Shown: in pieces, positions 1-6,632 of the stretch
Layout of the letters: each line of letters begins with the position of its first letter
Numbering within the stretch: position 1 is the stretch's first letter
The notes under the pieces: model-generated
What the model was told of the DNA's origin: nothing
Seen by the model: only the letters and a program-made list of their open reading frames with translations
Database searches by the model: none
Program-made: the position numbers and the translations under genes
From: Kiritimatiellia bacterium
Lineage (GTDB): Bacteria > Verrucomicrobiota > Kiritimatiellia > RFP12 > UBA3636
NCBI GenBank assembly: GCA_017413145.1
Contig: JAFPUX010000326.1
Coordinates: 1-11,647, forward strand
DNA length: 11,647 bases
Reading direction: 5' to 3'

Positions 1-613
1 GCCCGCGGGCGCCGCGCCCGGCGCCGCCGGACGAAACGGTTTCGCCCGCCGGGAACGAACCGCCCGCCAGGTCGAACGTCTCGCGCGCGACGGCGTCGAT
101 GCGGTTGACGCCGGCGTCGTAGAGCATGCGGACGATCCGGTCCGCGAGCTTGAGCTGGCGCACGAGGCGGGGAACGTATTCGTCGCGCTGCGGCAGGTTG
201 CCCGCGAGGTAGTAGTCGAAGCCGAAGCTCGTGTTGGCGTCCGCGACCGGGACTTCGTCCTTGTTGAGGGGCGCGTCCGCGAGAAGCGCTTCGACCGTTT
301 CGCGGCAGACGCGCTGGAAGTCGCCGCGGGAAACCTCCTTGTCGAGCGGAAGCCCGTCCCGGAAGACGCCGCGGGAGAGCTCGCCCACCCAGTCGCGCGC
401 GCGGTCGCGGTTTTCCTCCGCGGTCGCGACGTTCGCCTCGCTCGGGGTGACGGCCTCCTGGTAGATGTGCGAAAGGGCCGACTTGCTCTTCTTCATCTTC
501 GCCTCGGCGTCCGACGCGGCGCCCCAGCTGCGGACGGTGAGCGCGCCGATGCCGACGACGAGGACGGCGGAAACGCCGCCGATCGCCGCGAGGATGGTCT
601 GGTTCTTGTTCAT
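1..613 (-). CDS. Amuc_1100-like pilus-associated membrane protein (PilO-like), partial
   Basis: Partial gene: the reading frame starts at 613 and stays open to the left edge, so about 204 N-terminal residues are visible. The protein starts MNKNQTILAAIGG and has one membrane segment at about residues 7-26. A charged helical stretch follows (about 33-75, likely coiled coil). An alpha/beta part follows, with DFQRVCRETVEALL and GFDYYLAGNLPQ and then YVPRLVRQLKLADRIVRML. This layout, and the position directly after a PilM-like gene, match the Akkermansia Amuc_1100 family, whose structure resembles PilO/GspM proteins of type IV pilus and type II secretion assembly platforms. It should sit in the inner membrane with its bulk in the periplasm. 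The ATG overlaps the TGA of the upstream gene (ATGA), and GGAGGAGGA lies 6 nt before the start, so translation is coupled. The last visible residues are a Gly/Arg-rich linker. The family call comes from architecture and synteny; sequence identity is low. Confidence 0.75.
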   Translation of the reverse strand, partial: MNKNQTILAAIGGVSAVLVVGIGALTVRSWGAASDAEAKMKKSKSALSHIYQEAVTPSEANVATAEENRDRARDWVGELSRGVFRDGLPLDKEVSRGDFQRVCRETVEALLADAPLNKDEVPVADANTSFGFDYYLAGNLPQRDEYVPRLVRQLKLADRIVRMLYDAGVNRIDAVARETFDLAGGSFPAGETVSSGGAGRGARG

Positions 614-2415
614 TCCGCGTCCTCCTCCGCGGCTTCGTCCGCGTTGCCGGCGCCGTCGTCGCCGCCTTCTCCGGGCTCCGGCGCGGGCGCGTCGGGCACG
701 GGCGTCCAAGCCGTCGAAAAGACGCCGAGCGGACGCGAAAGGTAGACGGTGAGCGGGATTTCCGTGAGGTTTTCGTTGTCTTCGAGCCGGACCTCGCGCT
801 CGACGAGGCTGCGCATTCCTTTCTTCGGTTCGCGCGCGAAGAGCGGCGACTTGAGCAGGTTCGCGAGCAGCATTTCGCCGGCGGACTGGCGCTTGCCGGA
901 CGCCGACTTGGCGCCCGCCAGGCCGTTGAGCTCTTCGGTGAAGCCGCGCACGACGAGCCGCATGGCGGGGGGCGTTTCGCCCGTGCCGTCCGCGTTCGAG
1001 AAGGCAAGCGACTGGATCATCGTGTCGGGGAGCATCGCCGCGCGGACCGCGTCGAGCACCTCGGCGTAGCCGCAGCGAGAGGCCGCGACGGAGGCGAGGT
1101 AGTCGCGCGAAGCGACCGCGGCGTCCGCCTCGGTCCGGATCGCGGCGATCTTCGACTTGAGCCCGTTGAGGCGCTTGACCTGCTTGTCCGCGACCGACGC
1201 GTTCTCTTCGAACATCGCGGCCTTGTTGTTGGCGTGGAGATACCAGCACAGCAGCGTGAGCGCGACGCCCGCCACGGCGACGCCGAAGAACGGCAGGCGG
1301 CGGCGGAAGCGGCGCTCCTCGACGATGTCGGAAGGCAGCAGGTTGATTTCGACCGGGCACTTGGCCGCGGCGCGCAGCGCGAGGCCGACGGACGGCGCGA
1401 GCGAAAGCAGCATCGCGTCGGACACCTGCAGGCCGGGCGCGACGGCGACGTTGGCGAGCGGGTTGAAGTGCGTGACGGGGACGCCGAGCTTCTCCTGGAA
1501 GAACGTGTCCAGGTGGCGCAGCATCGAAGAGCCGCCCGTGAGCAGCACGCGGTCCGGCGCGGAGCCGCCCTGCTGGCTGCGGTAGAAGTTGACCGAGCGG
1601 TTCACCTCGGAGTGCAGGCGCGTGGCGACGTTGCGCACGAGCTTGCTGGCGCGGTCGGCCGTTTCGTCGTCCGGCACGCCGTAGGTGCCGCCGAGCGCCA
1701 CGAACCCGACCTGCTTCTTGTACTCCTCGGCCTCCGGGATTTCGGCCCCGAGGCCGCGCGCGATTTCCTGCGTCACGGCGTTGCCGGCGACCGGGATCGT
1801 GCGCATGAAGACCTTGGACCCTTCGACGAAGACGAGGTTGGTCGCCTTGGCGCCCACGTCGAGGACGAGCGTGCAGCCGCCCTGGTCCGGCTCGTTGTAG
1901 CGGACGGCGTTGTAGAGCGCGAGCGGCGCGGCGTCCACGAGTTCGAGGCGCGAGCCCGCGCCGGCGGCGAGCGCCGCCGCGTCGAACGCGGTGTCGCTCT
2001 TGGCCGCGACGATGAGCGTCTCCAGGTCGCCGGTGTCGCCGATGCCCAGCGACTGGTAGTCCCACACGACCTGGTCGAGCGGGAACGGAAGGCCCTCCGC
2101 GGCTTCGGCCGCGACGAGCTGGTCGGCCATGTCGCCGGAGGCGGCGGGGATCTTGACGGCGCGCACGAAGATCTGCTGGCCGGGGACCATCAGGTAGAGC
2201 GGGGCCGGCTGGATGCCGTTTTCCTTCATCAGGTCGCGGACCTGCGGCCCGAGGGTCGCCAGCGAAGGCGGCGCCGCGTCCGGCGCCAGGGAGTCGAGCG
2301 GCGCTTCCGCGGCCCGCAGGAGCGTCAGCGGCGAGCTCCCCTTGAGGGAGAACTCGCACAGGAGGATGCGGCTGGCCCCGACGTCCAGGGTCAGGATTCG
2401 GTCTTTGGAGAACAC
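610..2415 (-). CDS. PilM-PilN fusion, Amuc_1101-like pilus complex protein
   Basis: 601-residue protein. Residues 1-350 are an actin-like ATPase of the PilM/FtsA type: phosphate-1 motif LTLDVGASRILLCEF (9-22), phosphate-2 motif LVLDVGAKATNLVF (183-196) and adenosine motif VLLTGGSSMLRHL (290-302). At 357-361 it reads INLLP, the hallmark N-terminal motif of PilN. A membrane helix (about 376-393), a coiled coil (about 395-435) and a small periplasmic domain follow. The tail (about 575-601) is very acidic and Pro/Gly-rich. PilM is normally about 350 residues, so this is PilM fused to PilN. It would link a cytoplasmic nucleotide-binding ring to the periplasmic PilO-like partner encoded next. The start is GTG, 1 nt after the TAG of the upstream gene, with only a weak AAGAAAG ribosome site, so coupling is likely. 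The end overlaps the next ATG. The domain call is firm; the Amuc_1101 family assignment rests on synteny. Confidence 0.85.
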   Translation of the reverse strand: MFSKDRILTLDVGASRILLCEFSLKGSSPLTLLRAAEAPLDSLAPDAAPPSLATLGPQVRDLMKENGIQPAPLYLMVPGQQIFVRAVKIPAASGDMADQLVAAEAAEGLPFPLDQVVWDYQSLGIGDTGDLETLIVAAKSDTAFDAAALAAGAGSRLELVDAAPLALYNAVRYNEPDQGGCTLVLDVGAKATNLVFVEGSKVFMRTIPVAGNAVTQEIARGLGAEIPEAEEYKKQVGFVALGGTYGVPDDETADRASKLVRNVATRLHSEVNRSVNFYRSQQGGSAPDRVLLTGGSSMLRHLDTFFQEKLGVPVTHFNPLANVAVAPGLQVSDAMLLSLAPSVGLALRAAAKCPVEINLLPSDIVEERRFRRRLPFFGVAVAGVALTLLCWYLHANNKAAMFEENASVADKQVKRLNGLKSKIAAIRTEADAAVASRDYLASVAASRCGYAEVLDAVRAAMLPDTMIQSLAFSNADGTGETPPAMRLVVRGFTEELNGLAGAKSASGKRQSAGEMLLANLLKSPLFAREPKKGMRSLVEREVRLEDNENLTEIPLTVYLSRPLGVFSTAWTPVPDAPAPEPGEGGDDGAGNADEAAEEDAE

Positions 2416-2416
2416 G

Positions 2417-3058
2417 CTAGCGGCTTTCTTCGTAGTTGTCGTTGTCCTGCAGCTGGAACGGCGACTTCATGCGGTCGATCAGGTAGCCGTCCCGCCGCTG
2501 CACGACCGGGGCGTCGACGATTTTGGGGTCTTCCCACCACTTTTCGGCGGTCTTCAGGCGGCCCTCGCCGTCCGCGATCGTCGCGACCTCCTTGCCGCCC
2601 ACGGCGATCTTCGCCGCGAGGCCGATCGCCTTGCCGTAGCGCTGCAGGGCCGCCGGCTGGAGCACCGCGCCGGCCTTGTGGTCCTTCCCGCGCGCGATAT
2701 CCGAATAGGTGAGCGTGAGCGTGAAGAAGCTCATCGGCTTCTCGCCCTTCTTCGGGTCCGCCTTCGGGTTCTGGAGCATCACGTAGAAGGTGACGGTCAG
2801 GTCGTCCACCCACTCGGGCGTCGTCGCGAACGTCACGTCCAGCACGCCCCAGACCTTGTGGCGCGTGCCCGCGACGACCGACGGGGACTTCTGCTCGAAG
2901 TTGCGCGTCGTCGTGATCAGCGTGGCCTGGACTTCGCCGGGATTGGTGCCGGGAGGCCCCTTCTCCTTGCCGCCCTGCTGCGCGGGCGCTTGGGTGGCGA
3001 ACAGGGCGAGCGCCGCCGCGGCGAGCGGCAGCAGGCGTTTTGCGAGGAACGATTGCAT
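2417..3058 (-). CDS. Secreted Amuc_1102-like pilus locus protein
   Basis: 213-residue exported protein. It begins MQSFLAKRLLPLAAAALALF and has a typical Sec signal peptide with a likely cut after APA (residue 26). The mature part looks beta-rich with regular alternating strands (residues 43-52, 67-79, 86-96 and 109-119), compatible with an Ig-like fold. A Lys/Gly-rich loop lies at 99-107 and a Trp-containing stretch AEKWWEDPK at 171-179. It is the first gene of the operon, directly before the PilM-PilN and PilO-like genes. That order fits Akkermansia Amuc_1102-1101-1100, so I read it as the Amuc_1102 family member; its molecular role there is not established. The start at 3058 is preferred over an upstream in-frame alternative because it gives a clean signal peptide and has AAAGGA 11 nt upstream. 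It ends with TAG. There is no independent motif to confirm the family. Confidence 0.7.
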   Translation of the reverse strand: MQSFLAKRLLPLAAAALALFATQAPAQQGGKEKGPPGTNPGEVQATLITTTRNFEQKSPSVVAGTRHKVWGVLDVTFATTPEWVDDLTVTFYVMLQNPKADPKKGEKPMSFFTLTLTYSDIARGKDHKAGAVLQPAALQRYGKAIGLAAKIAVGGKEVATIADGEGRLKTAEKWWEDPKIVDAPVVQRRDGYLIDRMKSPFQLQDNDNYEESR

Positions 3059-3078
3059 GGCGGGATGTGTCCTTTCGC

Positions 3079-3119
3079 GGGGGCGGGGACGGGGTTGCCC
3101 TCCGCCCATGGGGGCGGGG
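3079..3119 (+). other. G-run cluster in the pilus operon leader region
   Basis: The plus strand (template for the operon) carries G-runs of 5, 4 and 4 at 3079-3094, separated by 1-2 nt. After 15 nt there are two more runs of 5 and 4 at 3110-3119. The mRNA leader is correspondingly C-rich and can pair CCGCCC with GGGCGG (3102-3107 with 3112-3117). A long-loop G-quadruplex in the template strand just after the predicted transcription start is possible. Chance is also possible at this GC content. Confidence 0.35.
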
Positions 3120-3127
3120 TCGGTTCA

Positions 3128-3156
3128 ATAGTAGCCGAAACGCCGACGCAATTCAA
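3128..3156 (-). promoter_or_regulatory. Sigma70-type promoter of the pilus-like operon
   Basis: Read on the minus strand, -35 TTGAAT (3151-3156), a 17-bp spacer and -10 TACTAT (3128-3133). The predicted start is near 3121, leaving a leader of about 60 nt that carries the AAAGGA ribosome site. A short palindrome, GCGGAAAATTCCGC (3157-3170), abuts the -35 box and could be an operator or the end of the upstream transcript. Confidence 0.6.
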
Positions 3157-3221
3157 GCGGAAAATTCCGCCGGCAACCCCGTCGTTTCATTTCGGCAGGA
3201 ACACCGACGCGGAAGCCGCCG

Positions 3222-3956
3222 TCAAAGGGGTTTCACGAGCGGCCCGTATTTGCGGACCAGCCCTTCGTTCGCCGCGTCGCCGCCCGCCGTGTTGGCGGAG
3301 GCGAAGACCTCCGCGGGCGCGCCGGCTTCGTCGCACAGCTCGACCGTCCGGCAGACGACCGCCTCCACGAGCAGGGCGCCGACGACGGTGGAGGTGGGGC
3401 CGACCGGCCTCCCGCCGACGGGGACGGCGGCGTCGCCGTAGACGCCCATGTTGTCGAGCACGACGTCGCAGACGTCCGCCAGCTTCCTGCCGCCGGGATG
3501 GCGGGACGCCATCCGCCGGCCGTGGGCGAGGCTCGTGACGGCGACCGTGGCGAGCCCGCGCTTCTTCGCCTCCTCCGCCATTTCCACGGCGGCCGTGTTG
3601 CAGCCGGAGTTGGAGAAGAGGAACATCACGCCGCCGCTCCGCACCGCGTCGACGCCGTCCAGGAGGGCGGCGGCCAGTCCCGGCTTCCGCTCCAGCTCGG
3701 AACTCCGGGCGGCGGCGCGGTGGAGCATCAGGTCCTCGTCGAAGATCGGGCAGACCCGCGCCAGGCCGCCCGCGCGGTAGAAGAGCTCCTCCGCCAGCAT
3801 GTGTGAGTGGCCCGTCCCGAAGGCGAAGACGAATCCTCCCTTCCGGATGGCGTCCGCCGCCAGGCGCGCCGCCGCTTCGATTCGGTCGCCCTGGGCGGCC
3901 GCGGCCCGCGCCGCCGTCGACAGGGCGGTTTCGACGTATCGTTCCGATGCCGTCAT
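3222..3956 (-). CDS. SIS-domain sugar isomerase (UPF0309-like)
   Basis: 244-residue cytoplasmic protein of the SIS (sugar isomerase) fold. The N-terminal phosphosugar-binding region has FGTGHSHMLAEELFYRAGG (46-64), the signature of the UPF0309-like 'sugar isomerase domain' family. The second typical loop is FSNSGCNTAAVEMAEEAKKRG (114-134, Ser/Asn-rich). TSLAHGRRMASRHPGGRKL (141-159), DNMGVYGD (168-175) and GPTSTVVGALLVEA (187-200) complete the family pattern. SIS proteins of this size bind phosphorylated hexoses. The actual reaction of this subfamily is not established, and partnership with an amino-sugar kinase suggests a 6-phosphate amino sugar. The ATG overlaps the TGA of the kinase gene by 4 nt. 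AAGGAAGGG lies about 10 nt upstream, inside the kinase gene, so the two are translationally coupled. It ends with TGA. Longer in-frame starts upstream would overlap the kinase and add Arg-rich residues unlike the family. Confidence 0.85.
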   Translation of the reverse strand: MTASERYVETALSTAARAAAAQGDRIEAAARLAADAIRKGGFVFAFGTGHSHMLAEELFYRAGGLARVCPIFDEDLMLHRAAARSSELERKPGLAAALLDGVDAVRSGGVMFLFSNSGCNTAAVEMAEEAKKRGLATVAVTSLAHGRRMASRHPGGRKLADVCDVVLDNMGVYGDAAVPVGGRPVGPTSTVVGALLVEAVVCRTVELCDEAGAPAEVFASANTAGGDAANEGLVRKYGPLVKPL

Positions 3957-4927
3957 GGATGCTTCGTCCCTTCCTTGAATCGTCTTTCCGCGTACCGCGC
4001 CGCCGCCTCTTCCGGCGGAACGGGCGGGGGCGTCACGGCGACGTCCCCGAAGCGTTCCCTCAACGCGGCCTCGAAGCGTTCGCGCACGCGGCGGTTTCCC
4101 AGCAGCACGCCGCCGTAGATCCCGACCGTCCGGGCGCCGCTGAACCGGACCAGCCGGTCGGCGTAGGCGACGAGGTGACGCGCCGCTTCGTCGAGGATCC
4201 GGAGCGACTCCGCGTCGTCCGCTTCCGCGCACCGCGCCACCTCCGTCGCGAAGGAGGCGACGTCCGGCGCGGGCGTTCCGTAGAACACGGGAATCAGCGC
4301 GCGGAGCGTCGGGACGCCGAAGAAGGCGGGCAGGGCGCCGGTCAGCGCCGTGGGCGGCGAGACGCCCTCGAAGGCGCCCAACGCGGCGCGGATTCCCTCC
4401 GTGGCGATGAAGTAGCCGCTTCCGCCGTCGCCGGCCAGGCGGCCCCAGCCGCCCGCGACCTGCACCCTCCCGCGCGCGTCCTCCGCGATGCCCATCGCGC
4501 CCGTTCCGGCGACGACGAGCACGCCCGGCCCCGTCCCGCCCGTGAGGCCGAAGAGCGCCATGCGTGCGTCGCTCCGGACGAAAACCGGGAACGGCAGGGC
4601 CGCCTCCAGCAGCGCGCGGAAGCGCGCCGCCTCCGCGTCGTCCGCCTCCGCCGCGTCGTCCAACGCGGGATCGGCGACGCCGAGGGCGGCGATGCGTTCC
4701 GGCGCGACGCCGAGTGCGGCGACGCCCTCCGCCAGGTTCCGCACGGCCTCCGCCGCCGGGATGAACCGGTAGTTCAGCGGACCGGTCCGGGCGGAGGCGA
4801 TCCGGCGGCCGCCCTCGAGGGCGCAGAGCGCCGTTCCGGTCCCGCCGCCGTCCGCCCCGAGGAAGACGGTCCGTCCGTCCGCCGGGGAAACGCGGCCCGG
4901 CCGCCGCTCGTCTCCGTTCGTTTCCAT
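3953..4927 (-). CDS. BadF/BadG-type N-acetylglucosamine kinase
   Basis: 324-residue ASKHA-fold kinase of the BadF/BadG/BcrA/BcrD family, the group that holds eukaryotic and bacterial GlcNAc kinases. Visible motifs are phosphate-1 LGADGGGTGTALCAL (23-37), SDARMALFG with the candidate catalytic Asp120, phosphate-2 VVAGTGAMGI (138-147), GGWGRLAGDGGSGYFI (159-174) and adenosine motif VGIYGGVLLGN (268-278). The expected role is ATP-dependent 6-phosphorylation of GlcNAc or a related amino sugar in the cytoplasm. An acidic Ala-rich stretch at about 89-102 is unusual between the first two motifs. I chose ATG 4927. A TTG at 4963 is in frame, but it lies within the -35 hexamer of the gene's own promoter, and the added residues are not family-like. 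The gene overlaps the SIS gene by ATGA and is divergent from the GH20 gene. Exact sugar specificity cannot be read from sequence. Confidence 0.85.
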   Translation of the reverse strand: METNGDERRPGRVSPADGRTVFLGADGGGTGTALCALEGGRRIASARTGPLNYRFIPAAEAVRNLAEGVAALGVAPERIAALGVADPALDDAAEADDAEAARFRALLEAALPFPVFVRSDARMALFGLTGGTGPGVLVVAGTGAMGIAEDARGRVQVAGGWGRLAGDGGSGYFIATEGIRAALGAFEGVSPPTALTGALPAFFGVPTLRALIPVFYGTPAPDVASFATEVARCAEADDAESLRILDEAARHLVAYADRLVRFSGARTVGIYGGVLLGNRRVRERFEAALRERFGDVAVTPPPVPPEEAAARYAERRFKEGTKHP

Positions 4928-4934
4928 GCCGCGG

Positions 4935-4963
4935 AGTCTAGCGGCGGAGCCGCGGTTTGGCAA
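4935..4963 (-). promoter_or_regulatory. Promoter of the kinase-SIS operon, predicted leaderless
   Basis: On the minus strand, -35 TTGCCA (4958-4963), a 17-bp spacer and -10 TAGACT (4935-4940). Only 7 nt separate the -10 box from the ATG at 4927, so transcription should begin at or within 1-2 nt of the start codon, with no Shine-Dalgarno possible. The spacer contains the inverted repeat GCGGC-GGA-GCCGC (4941-4953). GCCGCGG occurs twice (4928-4934 and 4949-4955), 21 bp apart. Confidence 0.55.
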
Positions 4964-4982
4964 GGGGATTTTCTACGCGCCC

Positions 4983-5012
4983 TTGCACGGGGCCGACGCC
5001 CCGTGCTAGAAT
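4983..5012 (+). promoter_or_regulatory. Promoter of the GH20 gene, predicted leaderless
   Basis: -35 TTGCAC (4983-4988), an 18-bp spacer and extended -10 TGC-TAGAAT (5004-5012). The ATG follows 8 nt after the -10 box (5021), so the mRNA should be leaderless or nearly so. Only a weak GGA precedes the start codon. Confidence 0.6.
4985..5006. repeat. Perfect 9-bp inverted repeat filling the GH20 promoter spacer
   Basis: Arms GCACGGGGC (4985-4993) and GCCCCGTGC (4998-5006) around a 4-nt centre CGAC, with no mismatch. The left arm includes the last four bases of the -35 box and the right arm includes the TGC of the extended -10. It lies upstream of the predicted transcription start, so it would not be in the GH20 mRNA. 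It looks like an operator for a dimeric regulator, or a DNA cruciform. Confidence 0.6.
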
Positions 5013-5020
5013 CGGAAACC

Positions 5021-6595
5021 ATGAGAACGGCCCTCGTCCCGCTGCCCCGCAAACTCGAAGAACGCGACGGTTCGTTCCGCCTCGTCCCCGGCGCGGCGAT
5101 CGGCTTCGAGGGGCCCGGTTCCGCGCGCGAGATCGCGGAGCTTCTCGCGGAATACCTGCGCCCCGCCACCGGCTTCGCGTTGCCCGTGCGCGAAGGCGCC
5201 GGCGCCGTCACGCTCGTGCAGACCGCATCCGACCCCGCGCCGGACGACGCCGGATTCCTCCCGGAGGATTACGCGCTCGACGTCGCTCCCGGCGGCGTCC
5301 GGATCGAGGCGGCGACCTCCTGGGGCCTCGCCCGCGGCGTGCAGACGCTGCGCCAGCTCTTCCCGCCCGAAACCTACGGCGCGGAGGCGCGCCCCGGCGT
5401 CGCCTGGGAAGCGCCGTCCGTCCGGATCGAGGACGCGCCCTCCCTGCGCTGGCGCGGGCTCATGCTCGACGTGTCGTGCCACTTCTTCTCCGCGGACGAC
5501 GTCTGCCGCTTCGTCGAGCTGCTCGCGCAGCACCGCATGAACGTCTTCCACTGGCACCTCACGGACGACCAGGGCTGGCGCGTCGAGATCCGGAAGTACC
5601 CGCGCCTGACGGAGGTCGGCTCCGTCCGCGCCGAGACGCTCGTCGGCCACGCGGACCGCTACCCCCGGCGGTTCGACGGCATCCCCCACGGCGGGTTCTA
5701 CGCGCAGGACGACATCCGCCGCGTGGTCGCGTTCGCCGCGCGGCGCCGCGTAGTCGTCGTGCCCGAGATCGACATGCCCGGCCACATGTGCGCCGCCATC
5801 GCGTCCTACCCGGAGCTCGGCAACGGCGAATGGGCGCACCCCGCCGTCCTTTCGGTCTGGGGCATCTCGCGACACGTGCTCAACATGGAGGAGTCCACGC
5901 TCGCGTTCTGCAAGGACGTGTGGGACGAAGTCATGGAGCTGTTCCCCTCGCGCTTCCTCCACGTCGGCGGCGACGAGGCGCCGCGCCGCGAATGGGAGGA
6001 GAGCAAACGCGCGCAGGCGCTCATGGCCGAGCGCGGCCTGACGCGGCCCGAGCAGCTCCAGGCGTGGTTCACGAAGGAACTCGACGCGTTCTTCCGCTCG
6101 CGCGGGCGCCGCCTCCTCGGCTGGGACGAAATCCTCGAGGGCGGCATCGACCCCTCCGCCGCGGTCGCGGCGTGGCGCGTCGGATGGAAAGGCTGGGACT
6201 ACGTGGACGCCGCCGCGCGCGCCGGCCACGACATCGTCCTCGCGACGAACTCGCACGCCTACTTCGACTACTACCAGGACGAGCCCGTCGCCGAAGAGCC
6301 GCTCGCGATCTGCGGCATGATCCCGACGTCGAAGGTCTACGCCTTCGACCCGCGCATCCCGTCGGCGCCGCCCGACGCGGCGCGGCGCGTGCTCGGCGGG
6401 CAGGGGCAGCTCTGGACCGAGTACATCGCCACGCGGGACCACCTCGACTACATGGCGTACCCCCGCGCCTGCGCGTTGGCGGAAGTCCTCTGGACGCCGC
6501 CGGAGCGCCGCCGCTACGCCGGCTTCCTGGACCGCCTCTCCGCGCACCGCGCGCGGCTCGGCGTCCAGGGCGTCGCGGCGCACCCGCGCCCCTAG
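5021..6595 (+). CDS. GH20 beta-N-acetylhexosaminidase, cytoplasmic
   Basis: 524-residue glycoside hydrolase of family GH20. An N-terminal GH20b-type alpha/beta domain (about 1-140) precedes the (beta/alpha)8 catalytic domain. Visible family motifs are RGLMLDVSCHFFS (145-157), NVFHWHLTDDQGWRVEIRKY (174-193), PEIDMPGHM (248-256) and HVGGDEAP (314-321). The catalytic Asp318-Glu319 pair of substrate-assisted hydrolysis is intact. LGWDEILEGG (366-375) and GGQGQLWTEYIAT (459-471) supply the usual pocket Trp, Tyr and Glu residues. It removes terminal beta-linked GlcNAc or GalNAc. There is no signal peptide, so it probably acts in the cytoplasm on imported oligosaccharides and feeds the divergently encoded kinase and SIS protein. 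ATG 5021 gives the standard start just before LVPLPRKLEERDG. Frame continues far upstream, but the promoter at 4983-5012 excludes those starts. It ends with TAG. Confidence 0.93.
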   Translation: MRTALVPLPRKLEERDGSFRLVPGAAIGFEGPGSAREIAELLAEYLRPATGFALPVREGAGAVTLVQTASDPAPDDAGFLPEDYALDVAPGGVRIEAATSWGLARGVQTLRQLFPPETYGAEARPGVAWEAPSVRIEDAPSLRWRGLMLDVSCHFFSADDVCRFVELLAQHRMNVFHWHLTDDQGWRVEIRKYPRLTEVGSVRAETLVGHADRYPRRFDGIPHGGFYAQDDIRRVVAFAARRRVVVVPEIDMPGHMCAAIASYPELGNGEWAHPAVLSVWGISRHVLNMEESTLAFCKDVWDEVMELFPSRFLHVGGDEAPRREWEESKRAQALMAERGLTRPEQLQAWFTKELDAFFRSRGRRLLGWDEILEGGIDPSAAVAAWRVGWKGWDYVDAAARAGHDIVLATNSHAYFDYYQDEPVAEEPLAICGMIPTSKVYAFDPRIPSAPPDAARRVLGGQGQLWTEYIATRDHLDYMAYPRACALAEVLWTPPERRRYAGFLDRLSAHRARLGVQGVAAHPRP

Positions 6596-6600
6596 CGCAC

Positions 6601-6615
6601 GGCGACGCGGTCGCC
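6601..6615. terminator. Possible short hairpin between convergent genes
   Basis: GGCGAC-GCG-GTCGCC forms a perfect 6-bp stem in the 37-nt gap between the GH20 stop and the stop of the beta-helix gene, which are read towards each other. There is no T-run on either side, so it could at most be a weak or Rho-assisted end. Confidence 0.25.
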
Positions 6616-6632
6616 CCGGCGCACGCGGTCCG

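Noticed and set aside
1..30. GC-rich palindromes such as GCCCGCGGGC at the left edge
   Set aside because: They lie in the coding frame of the Amuc_1100-like gene, where they encode a Gly/Arg-rich linker, so codon bias explains them.
1234..2712. Long plus-strand open frame opposite the PilM-PilN gene
   Set aside because: The translation is Arg/Asp/Gly-rich low complexity with no motifs, as expected for the antisense of a GC-rich gene; the minus-strand reading has clear domains.
4961..4963. TTG as the start codon of the kinase
   Set aside because: It lies inside the predicted -35 hexamer, and the added residues are not seen in the family; ATG 4927 is a better fit.
3803..5020. Upstream extension of the GH20 frame to give a 930-residue protein
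   Set aside because: The extra part is antisense to the kinase and SIS genes and lacks motifs. A promoter at 4983-5012 and the family N-terminus place the start at 5021.
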